Part shown: one piece after another, positions 35,840 through 45,988 of the stretch | Layout: each line of letters begins with the position of its first letter | How positions within the stretch are numbered: position 1 is the first letter of the stretch | Assembly (NCBI GenBank): GCA_016169945.1 | Contig: JADLSH010000099.1 | Span: forward strand, 372,001 to 436,000 | DNA length: 64,000 nt | Direction of reading: 5' to 3' | From: Trachythela sp. YZ-2020 | Taxonomy: Eukaryota > Cnidaria > Anthozoa > Malacalcyonacea > Clavulariidae | Translations under genes and position numbers: made by a program | The notes under the pieces: generated by a model | Told to the model about the DNA's origin: nothing | The model's database searches: none | Seen by the model: the letters and a program-made list of their open reading frames with translations, nothing else

Positions 35840-36087
35840 TGCGCGTGCGCAGTGCGAGTTTGGCTGACAAGCGCATGCGTATTTGCTACCAAAACAATGG
35901 CGGTTCGAATATTTCGAAGCGCGAAAATAACAAACTTTGGAGGATTTTTCCCAATTGTGCACCTGTTTCGCTTGGGGAGCAACGGATTCTGATAAAGTAA
36001 GTTTTTATCTATTGATTCATGTGAAAATTACGTAGTTCCACGAGGGGTGCAACGGAATTGCATCTTTTGGATGCTCATCCTACGGCC
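35840..36087 (-). repeat. Right terminal inverted repeat of the giant element
   Basis: Inverse of 22334-22592 at roughly 90% identity by eye, ending CCTACGGCC followed by TA. The differences (TGACAAGCGCATG against CAGTCAGC..., and an eight-base difference near the tip) show the two ends have diverged, so the insertion is not brand new. Confidence 0.85.
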
Positions 36088-36114
36088 TATCGGTTTATCA
36101 ACATGATGGTCACA

Positions 36115-36831
36115 TTAAGGTGGTCTTATACATTGAAAACTATTTTTCCTAATTTAATACTTTTTCCGGGGTCGAAATCACATAGCCAAATATATCCTAA
36201 ACGGGAGAGGTAGGCATATATATCATGAAAATGCCATGCTAGATTTTTTGAAAAATGTTTAACACGTACTATTTCAACACCTAAGTTTGGTTCCCAGCTG
36301 TGACCTCCGCCGTTGCCGTCTTTAAAAAGACACCAATGTTTAACCCTTCGGTTCTTTGAAAGGTTATGGCAGATCGACTTTCGTCGGACTTTACATGATG
36401 TCCTCAATCACTCAAAGCCTTGAAGTGGAACCGTAATTATAGAAAATATAGAGCATGAACACAATTTGCTTTCACGCCATTAAAACGCCTCTCCCACCTA
36501 AATATAACCGACTTGTACTTGGTGTAATTTGAAATAAAATCGTTTAAAACCACTATATTGCTAGGAAGGGGTAGGTGGGTACTCATTTGGAGAAAAAACC
36601 TTTTTCGTAAATGCCCCAATGCTCGCGATTTTCCAATAACATGTCGTTGCTATGGTGGTTGCTACGGGACAAGATTTTGAAACAAGCTGCTATTTTCCCC
36701 TATTTACCAATTTTCCGCCAAACAAATAGAAAAATTAACACAAGAAAACGAAAAAGGGATCATTAATGATGCATAATATGGCAAATTTCAAAATAGGATG
36801 TTTTTAAAAATTTTGTAGTGGAGCACCTTAA
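36115..36831. mobile_element. Possible TTAA-flanked non-autonomous element
   Basis: The ends TTAAGGTGGTC (36115) and GAGCACCTTAA (36831) are near-complements of about 11 bp. The sequence GTGGAGCACC preceded by a T-rich run resembles GGTCCACTACAAAAATA near 19715, suggesting a family. The inverted repeat is short, so this is a weak call. Confidence 0.3.
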
Positions 36832-37745
36832 CTACTTTTTAAGTACATTTGGGTAGTTAACTCGTAGTTAACTTTCAAATAAACGATTCTGATTGGCCAA
36901 CTCTTCCACTAACTGTCTATAGTTAAAAGTTAACTACATTTTTTGCCCCAGGCGCAAATTTTCAGTTTTTAAAAGTAAATAAAACCGTCAATGGAAGGAA
37001 ATATTACAAGATAGGCAGACCAAATAGCTAAAATTTGTAAAGTGCTTCCGAATATTCGAATAGCATAGAACAGGATATGTTTAAAGTTAAATGTCGTTAA
37101 GATGCAAAAGGCGTTTGTACATGTTTTATGCCATAGACATATTTTTAGGAAATGAGTAACTTAGTGATAGGCCGATTATTAACTCTACCATACTATACAG
37201 TGTACATGCACGAAAGGATATTTATCGTAAGCCATCGAGTTTCCAGACCATAACGTATATCTTGATTGACTGCATGTGTTGGCAATTTCCGTTTGCGGAC
37301 ATCACTACAGCCAAGCTTTCCTTTCACACGGATACGATTGAATCTTTAATAATGGATACCAGTAATATTTGTTGGGCACTAAGGGCAATGAAATATTTTG
37401 TTATGAGTTTCGTTTTGTTTAGTTAGTAAACTATTTCTATCGCAATTCATGTTTTGCAAATTAGGCTTAATTACAACATTCTAGCTATGAGAGAAAATGT
37501 ATGCCTTTGTATGCCTGTAAATAGTAGAAGTTTTCTTATCAAAATGTTAGTTAAAAAACTATTTAACATAGATATGCAAAAAGGATTAAACATTTTCGAA
37601 GTTAAATTATGTTGGCTCGGTCCAATCTATTTCGTTATTGTCTGTCCAATTCCGAGGGCAAAATAAGGTGGGGCAGGGCAGGATATTTTGAAGTTGCATT
37701 GTGTGCACGCATGTTTAATGCGCTCAAATTAATAAATTCGAAGAT
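36832..37745. other. Intergenic, no gene
   Basis: AT-rich. It starts with several inverted TAGTTAAC motifs (36830-36940). Nothing else was recognised. Confidence 0.45.
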
Positions 37746-37885
37746 CGATGACATGTTTTACAAGTCCATGTTTTACAAGTCCATGTTTTACAAGTCCATG
37801 TTTTACAAGTCCAGTCCAGTTCAGTCCATAGTTTACAAGTCCAGTCCAATCCATAGTCCAGTCCATGATTTACAACATGCCGTGT
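37746..37885. repeat. 15-bp minisatellite, inverted second locus
   Basis: Four copies of CATGTTTTACAAGTC (37751-37812), the complement of the unit at 18950-19262. Degenerate AGTCCAGTCCA units follow to about 37866, the complement of GGACTGGACT seen at the left edge of the first locus. Confidence 0.85.
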
Positions 37886-38290
37886 ATATCTTCACAATTG
37901 TGTCGCGACAGTCGCGTAGAAGTGTTGAAACTGTGAACCTGCCAGGGTTGTTACTGGATATATCAAGGTACCAAGTCCTTACGTGATACAGGCTTCTTTG
38001 AGAAAAGTTACGTAAAACTACATTATTTATATGGTAAGATTGCTCAAATGCTTACTCTTATGTTTTTAACTGACTTATTGGCTCCTACACAAAGAGGAAG
38101 TCCTCGGTTTTAGGCAAGGAAGGGTAAAATCATCTTGACGGGAAAACACGATATAGATGAAACGTGATTTATTGTGTATATTTTCACAATTGTGTCGCGA
38201 CAGTCGCGTAGAAGAGTTAAAACTGTGAACCTTCCAGGGTTGTTACTGGAGCTATCAAGGTACCCTTACTGGATATAGGCTTCCTTATTA
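37886..38290. repeat. Dispersed repeat, partly duplicated
   Basis: TGTGTCGCGACAGTCGCGTA (a near-perfect palindrome) with the following CCAGGGTTGTTACTGGA occurs at 37898-37960 and again at 38192-38253. The stretch 38068-38185 matches 18788-18906. Confidence 0.65.
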
Positions 38291-38814
38291 TTTATACTAG
38301 AAATACATGCATGCAGAATCCCCTCGCCCATTCGAACCACACAATTTAATGTCCCAAAAGTTATTGTAACATGAAGTACTGAGTCGATCAATGTAACCAT
38401 TGATAAGATTTGTTAATGTTAACTATAAAATTATCAATTGGCCAACTATATAAAGTAGGTATGTTATTACGTACTCTTTTAGCTTTGATTTACTATAAAA
38501 TTCAACCTTAGAAGTCTCACAAAACATTTCGAAATTTTCACAAAACTTTTATACTTCTTTTCGCACTTGTTTTTGAGATTTAATATGTTATTTCTTATTC
38601 TAAAACGTATTTGAATTAATACTAAAATACTTTTTAAGATTAATCAATGTTGTATTGACCACACAGGATGAGATACGCATTTTCAAATCCACAAAACTAT
38701 AATATACTGCATGCTAATACGGCAAAAGCAAGTATACAAAATAGACACTTACGCGTTTAAAACTCGAAAATCTTGTCTTTCTTCGGTCTTTTGACTGCTT
38801 TTTCCTCTTCCTTT

Positions 38815-39260
38815 TCACAGATTTTTCGGAGGATTTACATATAAATAAGGAGGTAAAGAGTTCCAGAGTTTGCTGGTGGAGACCTGGAATGATCTTCCTC
38901 CGTCCGTGACACGGTTATAGCGTGGATACACCAAATTTATTTTACTATAGCGGCCTGACGAACGGGTTTGAATGTCTGCATTGCAAGTTAATATATTCTT
39001 GATATATGGTGGGCAGTCACCATGAGATCGTTTTACTTCGTCATGGAAAGCAAGCCAATTTAGCTGCTTAAACAATGCTACGCTGCTTGCCCTTGTATCG
39101 GCATCCAAAATAATACGTGCAGCACGTTTTTGTAACTGAAGAATTTTGTAATAGAAGAATGTCGCCAACTTATTGGATAACCTCTTTCCGGTGATTAGCA
39201 TAGATTTTGTCTTTTTGGCATTTATGATCACTTTGTTCTTCTTGAACCACTTTGCGATGC
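38815..39260 (-). pseudogene. LINE reverse-transcriptase tail, internally deleted
   Basis: Minus-strand WFKKNKVIINAKKTKSM is the segment after RT motif C. It runs after a deletion into LQLQKRAARIILDADTRASS, LFKQLNWLAFHDEV and SFQVSTSKLWNSLPPYL, the usual LINE C-terminus. The palm and the link between them are missing. Confidence 0.75.
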
Positions 39261-39335
39261 GTCCAAATCAGGCTGTAGTGCTATTTCTATGGCTGTAGGT
39301 GCCAATTCTACTTCTGCGGAGTAACTAAGAGTGGT

Positions 39336-39336
39336 G

Positions 39337-39370
<34 letters not shown>
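39336..39370. repeat. (ATG)n microsatellite
   Basis: About 11 TGA/ATG units, lying between two oppositely oriented LINE tails. Confidence 0.9.
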
Positions 39371-39382
39371 AACTTTATTTCA

Positions 39383-40410
39383 GTGTCAATAATAATAATA
39401 ATCTCCATCACGGTTAATGATTCCATTCTTGATAGAATTGACTCTTTTAAATACTTAGGAATTACAATCCAACAAAACTTAACCTGGTCAGAGCATATCG
39501 ACAACATCAGCAAGAAGTTTAATCAACGCCTTGGTCTCATTCGCCGCATAAAATACTTGCTCCCTCTACAAGCCAGACTCACCCTTTACAACAGCCTTGT
39601 CCTCCCTCTTTTGGACTACAGTGATATCGTGTGGGGAGACAAAAACAACTGCACTCTAATGAACCACCTTCAACATAACGCTGCGAGACTTATCCTTGAT
39701 CTTCCTCGCCTTTCCTCCGCTACTGAAGCTCTTGAAACTCTAGAGTGGAAACCCCTTTGCCTACGTCGAAAATACCACCGTTGCATCTCTGTCTTTAAAT
39801 GCCTTAACCATCTAGTCGACTTTGATTTTAACCTCATCAAGAACTCTCAGATACATAGCCATAAAACACGCCAAAATGACGACTACTACCTTCCACGCCC
39901 ACGTACGAATTGGGGAAAACAGCAATTCATTTATCACTCAGTTTCGGAATGGAACTCATTACCTATTGAACTAAAGCAATCTACTAATCTTAAACCTTTA
40001 CAGTCAAACCGGATATTCTCTTGCGAGCAACATTGCAATATTGTCACGCAATATTGTAATTTTGATTTGAAGATTGCTCTGAGCAATTTGCAACTGGTGT
40101 GAAAAATTGCAAATTGAAATTCACAACCAATTTTGTAAACAAAGCCTCTGATTGGCTACTAGCAAAAAGGAAGCTCCAATCCAATTGCTCGGATCATTTT
40201 ATTGGTTTCTTCTTTTGCTACAAACCAATCAGAGGCTTTGTTTACACAATTGGTTATGAATTTCAATTTGCAATTTTTCACATCGGTTGCAAATTGCTCA
40301 GAGCAATCTCCAAATCAAAATTGCAATATTGCGTGACAATATTGCAATGTTGCTCGCAAGAGAACGCCCGGTTTGACTGTAAAACTAAACTAAAACAATT
40401 TATCTAACTA
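39383..40410 (+). pseudogene. LINE reverse-transcriptase tail, interrupted by a MITE
   Basis: The frame encodes IDSFKYLGITIQQNLTWSEH, KKFNQRLGLIRRIKYLLP, LVLPLLDYSDIVWG, HLQHNAARLILDLPRLSSAT, LEWKPLCLRRKYHRCISVF and SVSEWNSLPIELKQSTNLK: the thumb and C-terminal region of a CR1/L2-like ORF2. The catalytic palm is absent. The last dozen codons (KLKQFI, stop) lie beyond the inserted MITE at 40382-40407. Confidence 0.8.
40001..40379. mobile_element. Tc1/mariner-like MITE with TA duplication
   Basis: Ends CAGTCAAACCGG / CCGGTTTGACTG flanked by TA (39999-40000, 40380-40381). Arms of about 150 bp pair almost throughout (GCGAGCAACATTGCAATATT; AAACAAAGCCTCTGATTGG). CAGT ends with TA targets suggest Tc1/mariner mobilisation. 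It interrupts the LINE tail, so it came later. Confidence 0.85.
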
Positions 40411-40748
40411 ATTTGAACTTTTTTCCACAACTATAAAGATGGCCTACAGTCCGTTTTGCGCATGCGCGGAGTTTATTTACGTTTTTGTTTTGAACCATAT
40501 AATTCTATAACATGAAGTATTGGCATCACACAACATTTCGCAAGATCAAATTTCACTGTCAAAAGCGACCTTAAGCAAACTCCGTTATCGTGATGACGAC
40601 GACGTTAGATGACGCAGAATCGGACTGGCACTACGTCGTCGCGTCATCGCTGCTAAATTTGTTAAGCAAGTGTACAATGACGACGAAAAATCTTGATATA
40701 TAAAAAAGGCGCCATTTTCAAATTGTTTTCAAATGTAAACAGCGGAAC

Positions 40749-41929
40749 ATGTACTTTAGGGAAATCCGAGAGCTCGCTACATTGTGTTTTGGCTTAGGTT
40801 ACATATCGGCAGCGGAATTTGCTGCTTTACTTGATGAATACGAATCCTGCAATCCAGATTTTCCATATGACGAGTATGTGCCTTTTAACCTTGATGATAT
40901 GGACGAAAGTGAATGCTTAGCAGAGTTTCGATTTGAAAAGCAGCATATTCCACTTCTTGCAGAAGCATTGAGAATCCCAGCTTACTTCATTATGGAGCAA
41001 AGAAGCCGAGTGAGAGGCATAGAAGGGTTGTGTATGTTGCTAAAGAGAGTGGCATATCCATGTCGTTACAGTGACATGATCCATCGATTTGCTCGTCCAG
41101 TCCCAGTGTTGAGTATGGTCACAAACAAGGTCTTAAATCATCTTTACCAAACTCATGGCCATCGACTCACACAATGGAATCATACCATTCTACACCCTCA
41201 AGCACTTGAGCAGTATGCTGAAGCAATTCATAATAAAGGCGCATTACAAAATTGCTTTGGTTTCATTGATGGAATTGTCAGACCTATTTCTCGCCCAAGA
41301 GATAATCAACGTACAGTTTACAATGGACACAAACGGGTTCATGCTCTTAAGTTCCAATCAGTTGTAATTCCAAATGGTCTTATTGCCAATATGTATGGGC
41401 CAGTAGGTTAGTGTAAAGTTTTCTGAATTAAAAAGCCCTTGCATTACTGAAATTACCCATTGCTTTAAAGAGGAAATTTAATTTAGGAATATACTTCTTC
41501 TTTTACATTTCTACAGAAGGCAAGATGCATGATTCGGGAATGTTGGCAGAGTCAGGTCTGATGGGGCAGTTGGAATTGAATGCACACTCAATGAATGACC
41601 AACCAATGTGTCTCTATGGGGACCCAGCCTACCCACTTAGGGTTCATCTTCAAGCACCTTACCGAATTGCACCACTAACCCAACAGATGAGGCAATTTAA
41701 TAGTTTGATGAGTTCCACAAGAGTCTCAGTTGAATGGCTGTTTGGAGATATCATCAATTATTACAAATTTGTTGACTTCAAAAAGAACTTAAAGATTGGC
41801 CTTAGCAGTGTAGGTAAAATGTATCTCACTTGTGCACTACTGCAAAATGCCCACACATGTTTGTATGGAAATCAAACATCAACTTTTTTTCAACTTGAGC
41901 CACCTACACTTCAACAATATTTTGCTTGA
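40749..41929 (+). CDS. Harbinger DDE transposase (HARBI1-like), two exons
   Basis: Exons 40749-41406 and 41517-41929, 356 residues. The donor GTAG|GTTAGT and acceptor TTTCTACAG join GPV-E-GKMHDSGML in frame. The conserved acidic residues sit in FGFIDGIVRPI (first Asp), LYGDPAYPL (second Asp) and STRVSVEWLFG (Glu); HDSGML is a further family hallmark. The protein cuts and pastes the element with help of the Myb-like partner and is expected in the nucleus. The frame is uninterrupted, so this gene may be functional. Start ATG at 40749 follows the TIR by about 145 bp. Confidence 0.9.
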
Positions 41930-42313
41930 AAGCCAATATGAACATTAAATGTGCTTCCATGTTAAATAACAATGTACATAACTTCAAAAATTTACACAAC
42001 AATGTCCAGCAAAAACCAAGTGAGTTGTGGGGAATGCTCTTAGAGCTTTTTTTACAGTTACAATGTCAGTAGTGGATTAAAAAATAGTTTTTTCATCAAT
42101 CTTGACATTGGTAAAAATAAATTTTAGGAATTAAGTAAAAAGCCTAAGGACATCAAGCAAGTAACAATGCTTACCATTCCCACATTTAGTATCCTTATGA
42201 TTATTTCTGGACATTGCTAACCTTATTAATAATTAATGTCAATTAAATATAAAGATCAAGGAAAATATCCAAAATGAAAGTTACCACTTGACAGTTTATG
42301 CCAACAGGTCACT
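41930..42313. other. Harbinger interior between convergent genes
   Basis: 3' UTRs of the transposase and Myb-like genes; AT-rich with no other structure seen. Confidence 0.5.
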
Positions 42314-43346
42314 TCATTGTGTTTTTCTTGATATTTGTTGCAAATATGTCAATATTTGTTGTTGCTGTTGCATCATTGACATATTCTGCTGCTGTTGCTG
42401 TTCTTGTTGTCGGGCATGGTCTTGTTGCTGTTGCACTAATAACTGCACAAGGGTTGCCTGGAATTGCTGTTGCTACTCCACATGCTTATTTGAGGCTTCC
42501 TCTGCGTGCTTCTTTGCTTCAATTTCAGCTTTTCTTAATTCATATTCTTGCTGGGTTCTTTCCTTCAGAAATTCCACAGCCTCGTTCCCACTTTTTCTTT
42601 TCTTAATGGCAACTTTTTCTGCAGTATTTTCACTCTTTCTCTTCTGTGTATTTCCCAAGGTTTCCATGGCCAAATTTCGGACTTCTTCACCAGCGTGCTT
42701 ATCTTCATCATCTTTCTTTTTTTTGGAAAGGTTTATTGGTACTGTTGCTGTTTTCATCCAATTCCGGGTCAATACCTGATGCACTTAATTCTTCCCGATC
42801 CTTCTTTTTAAACCACTTCAACAGTTTATTAAGTTTATCCCTCAAATAACGCTGATTAACACGAAATTTGGGGAATTCAAGAGCATTCAGCCTGTCTGCA
42901 ATGTTGTCCCATACTTGGCCTCGTCCAACGCTGCCCTTTCTGTAATTAAACAAGTCACTCACAAGGACTTCTCTGATAAACAACATATCATGCTCTTCAG
43001 ACCAGGATTGACTATAAAAGAAAGCAGCAGGAGTTAAAAAATCTTACAATTGAGTGATTCAAGTACATTTAATATTACATCGCATGTATATTGGGTGAAC
43101 TTTCATATTTTAATCAATAATTCACATCAGTGTAAGGGACTAAATCAGTACACGGATCTTAACTATCCAATACAGAATTTAACCATTCTGCATTCATGTG
43201 TTTGGTCTTGCACAAAAAGAAAATATTCAAATTTGACCTCGACAAGTTGATACAAATATAGAGTAATGAAAACAAAGTACATTTCAAATTACAAACAGTC
43301 AGGGAGGGAAATAAATAGTAAAAAGACAGTGTCCCAAAAAAGTATA

Positions 43347-43556
43347 CCTTTAGAAATTAACCTATTATTGTTAAGCACAAGATTTTATGCTCCTATAATT
43401 TAAAAACTCAATTTAATTGTGTTTACGCACCCGTGATTCACCATAGTACTCAGGCATTAAAACTACAGAGTTATAAGAAAGTAGACCTTTAGAAATTAAC
43501 CTTATTTGAATGCATGAGCTAGTTGCTGAACCCACGGGTGCGTAAACACAATTGAA
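43347..43556. repeat. Small direct and inverted repeats next to the ISL2EU insertion
   Basis: CCTTTAGAAATTAACCT occurs at 43350 and 43488. TGTGTTTACGCACCCGTG near 43420 is inverted at about 43532-43550. TTAACCTATTATTGTTAAGC with AAGATTTTATGCTCC near 43358 recurs inverted just right of the element (about 48380-48422). This looks like an older foldback structure that straddles the insertion site. Confidence 0.6.
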
Positions 43557-44436
43557 TAGGCCTTTCCCCTTATAGCACCAGGCGCGCTAAGCATGACGGT
43601 AGGAGGATGCAATTTGCTTTCGAATGAAATGGCCGCCGTATGAGCGATCGATTTCGTGCGAGAGGAGAATCGGCGGATTTTTAACGACATTCTGCGTCCA
43701 TCCATTTCTGTTTTCTTTGGAACATTACGATAGGGTTCGTCACTACAAATGGACGAAATTTCGTGAGGATCTGGGCGTAAATGACGATAAAAATGCGTTG
43801 AGAAGCTGACAAGTTGCGAACATGCTTCGCATAAATATGCTCGCGAAAAATTGACGACATGAACTAAAAACAGGTAAGTTCGCTTTTCAACTTGCGATCG
43901 GCTAATTTTTTTTACAAAATAAGCTTAACTGATAGTGTTTCTTATTGGATCTCAGAGATATTTTACTTCTATACTTGTACAAATGTCGTTTTAAGCTTCC
44001 TGAAATTGTCATATCTTGTCACGATTTTGTTCGAATTTGCCATTGAAGTGCCTTGGCCTTGCCAAATGTTTTGGGTTTATTTTGGCGCGAAAATATCTTG
44101 AATTTAAATGAGTAACACAAACTATCGCAACCAAATATTAAGTTGAAAGTGTTTTTCTTGGTTTACTGCCGTTGTTTGTCCTCTAGTTGAAGCCTGCTTT
44201 GGTTCTCATCCTCCATTGTAAATAAAATTCAGTGTTCGTGGATTATAGAATAAATATTTAGGTAAATAAATTCAATTTTTTTAACTTATAGCATAGAAAA
44301 TAAACATTTAGATAGGCGATTTTTAGGTAAATTAATTTAAAAGTTAGTTTAAAATTAAGATAAATAGATAAATATCTTGTAAGTTCTTGTAATCTGTAAA
44401 GTGTCTGTAAATATTTAAATTTTTAAACTATATAAT

Positions 44437-45913
44437 ATGGAGAGTGAACCAAGCACTCCGCAGGAGACGAATAATAGCGAAACTGTTGAAATCACTAGAA
44501 CATGTAAACGATACTGCTGTATACCACAATGTGAGCACAATAATAGAAAAAACCCTGAGATGTCATTTCATAAAATTCCAAAAAATCAAAAGTTGAGGAA
44601 AAAGTGGGTTCGTTTGTTGAAAAGGAAAGGTATAAGGGACCCTGGTCCCAGTCACAGAGTATGCTCATCACATTTTGTGGGTGGTGCAAAAACGTACAGC
44701 AACAACATTCCAACAATTTTTACCACTGCTACAACAAGTAAACCGAGAAAAAGCCCCACTATTCGTATAATGGCTGACAATATTCCAGTAATCACTCAAC
44801 AATCTAGTTTGGAAAATACAAGTCAAGATAGCTCTGTCATTGATGATAGCTTGACTAAAGATGACAACTCAGAAAATACAGTCCAGGAACTTAAGGATAA
44901 AATATCATCACTGCAGGCACAAAACATGGCATTGAATACAAAATATGATGAAGATGTTACCAAATTAAAATGTGGGGTGTTTCAGTTAGAGATTTATTAG
45001 CAGTGACAGTGATTTTAAGTTTTACACTGGCTTTCCAAACTATTCTTGTTTCAAAGCATTTTATAACTACCTTTCCCCAGCCTGTGAACATCTTCTATAC
45101 CATGGTTCAAATACAGCTCCTATAACCTCAGAATCCCAAACCAAATGTGGCAAATCAAGATCTATGTCACCAGAACAAGAATTATTTCTTGTACTCATAA
45201 GATTACGCTTGGGGTTACTTGTGCAAGATATTGCACATCGCTTTAATATTTCCACAACACAGGTCTCTAGAATTTTTAAAACATGGATTGTATTCCTATA
45301 CCAACGCCTTCGTGCTATACCAATTTGGCCCAGTCGAAATTTTGTTGATGATAACATGCCTGACTGTTTTAAGCTAACATATCCAAAAACTAGAGTTATA
45401 ATTGACTGCACTGAAATTTTCATTGAAACACCATCGTCATGCAGAAGTCAGTCCATTACATTCTCAAGCTACAAAAACCACAATACAGCAAAGGGCTTAA
45501 TTGGAGTATCACCCAATGGATACCCAAGTTTTATCTCTAGTCTGTATGCAGGCCGAACTAGTGATAAGAAGATTACACATGACTGTGGTATTTTAAAGCT
45601 TCTCGAACCAGGAGATGAATTGATGGCAGACAGGGGATTCGACATTGAGGCTGACATGCCAAATGGTGTGTATTTAAACATTCCACCTTTCTTAAATGGA
45701 CAACCTCAGCTATCAGTAGAGGATGAGGCAAAAACACGAAAAATTGCATCAGTTCGTGTACATGTTGAGCGTGCAATTGCAAGAATAAAAAGCTATCGAA
45801 TTTTGCATCAAGTAGTTCCCCTGACACTGGCCGAGAACTTGGAACACATTTGGAGTGTTTGCTCCTATTTAACACTATTTTTACCACCTATCATTAAGGA
45901 AAAACAAGTTTAA
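44437..45913 (+). pseudogene. ISL2EU transposase: THAP zinc finger + DDE domain (one frameshift)
   Basis: ATG at 44437 lies in the left TIR. Residues 1-15 are TIR-encoded (MESEPSTPQETNNSE). A THAP C2CH finger follows: CCIPQCEHNN, SFHKIP, KKWVRLLKRK, RVCSSHF. A coiled stretch (VQELKDKISSLQAQ) leads to a frame break at about 44985-44998. The other frame resumes with RFISSDSDFKFYTGFPNY and an HTH-like LGLLVQDIAHRFNISTTQVS. The catalytic Asp-Asp-Glu lie in RVIIDCTEIFIE, ELMADRGFDIE and RVHVERAIARIK. I see no intron at the break, so this copy needs transposase supplied in trans unless the base is a sequencing error. Confidence 0.83.
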
Positions 45914-45988
45914 ACTGTTGAGTCATGGGTAAATTTTAGTAAAATAGTAATTGCACCTTGTTAACATAATTATTTTGTTTATTCTAAA

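Larger units (their letters stand above)
22334..36087. mobile_element. Giant (13.75 kb) DNA transposon-like element with ~250-bp TIRs, carrying a protein kinase gene
   Basis: The two ends are inverted copies of one ~250-bp sequence. Both begin GGCCGTAGGATGAGCATCC and both are flanked by TA (22332-22333 and 36088-36089), consistent with a TA target duplication. Between them lie a degraded plus-strand cysteine-rich gene, a 223-bp satellite, a minus-strand kinase gene and a four-exon minus-strand gene for a large protein with SAP and zinc-binding regions that I take to be the transposase-like component. No other recognisable host gene lies inside. The coding genes carry lesions, so this copy is probably immobile. 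The superfamily is not assigned. Confidence 0.7.

Noticed and set aside
22439..35992. Outward-facing frames in both TIRs of the giant element (MAVRIFRSAKI...)
   Set aside because: They are conserved only because the TIRs are copies of each other; no start context or continuation.
36115..36831. Confident Kolobok-type element
   Set aside because: Only about 11 bp of inverted end and a possible TTAA; kept as a low-confidence feature.
44920..45000. An intron to explain the ISL2EU transposase frame break
   Set aside because: Candidate GT...AG pairs would give introns of about 20-36 bp, too short; a single-base indel is simpler.
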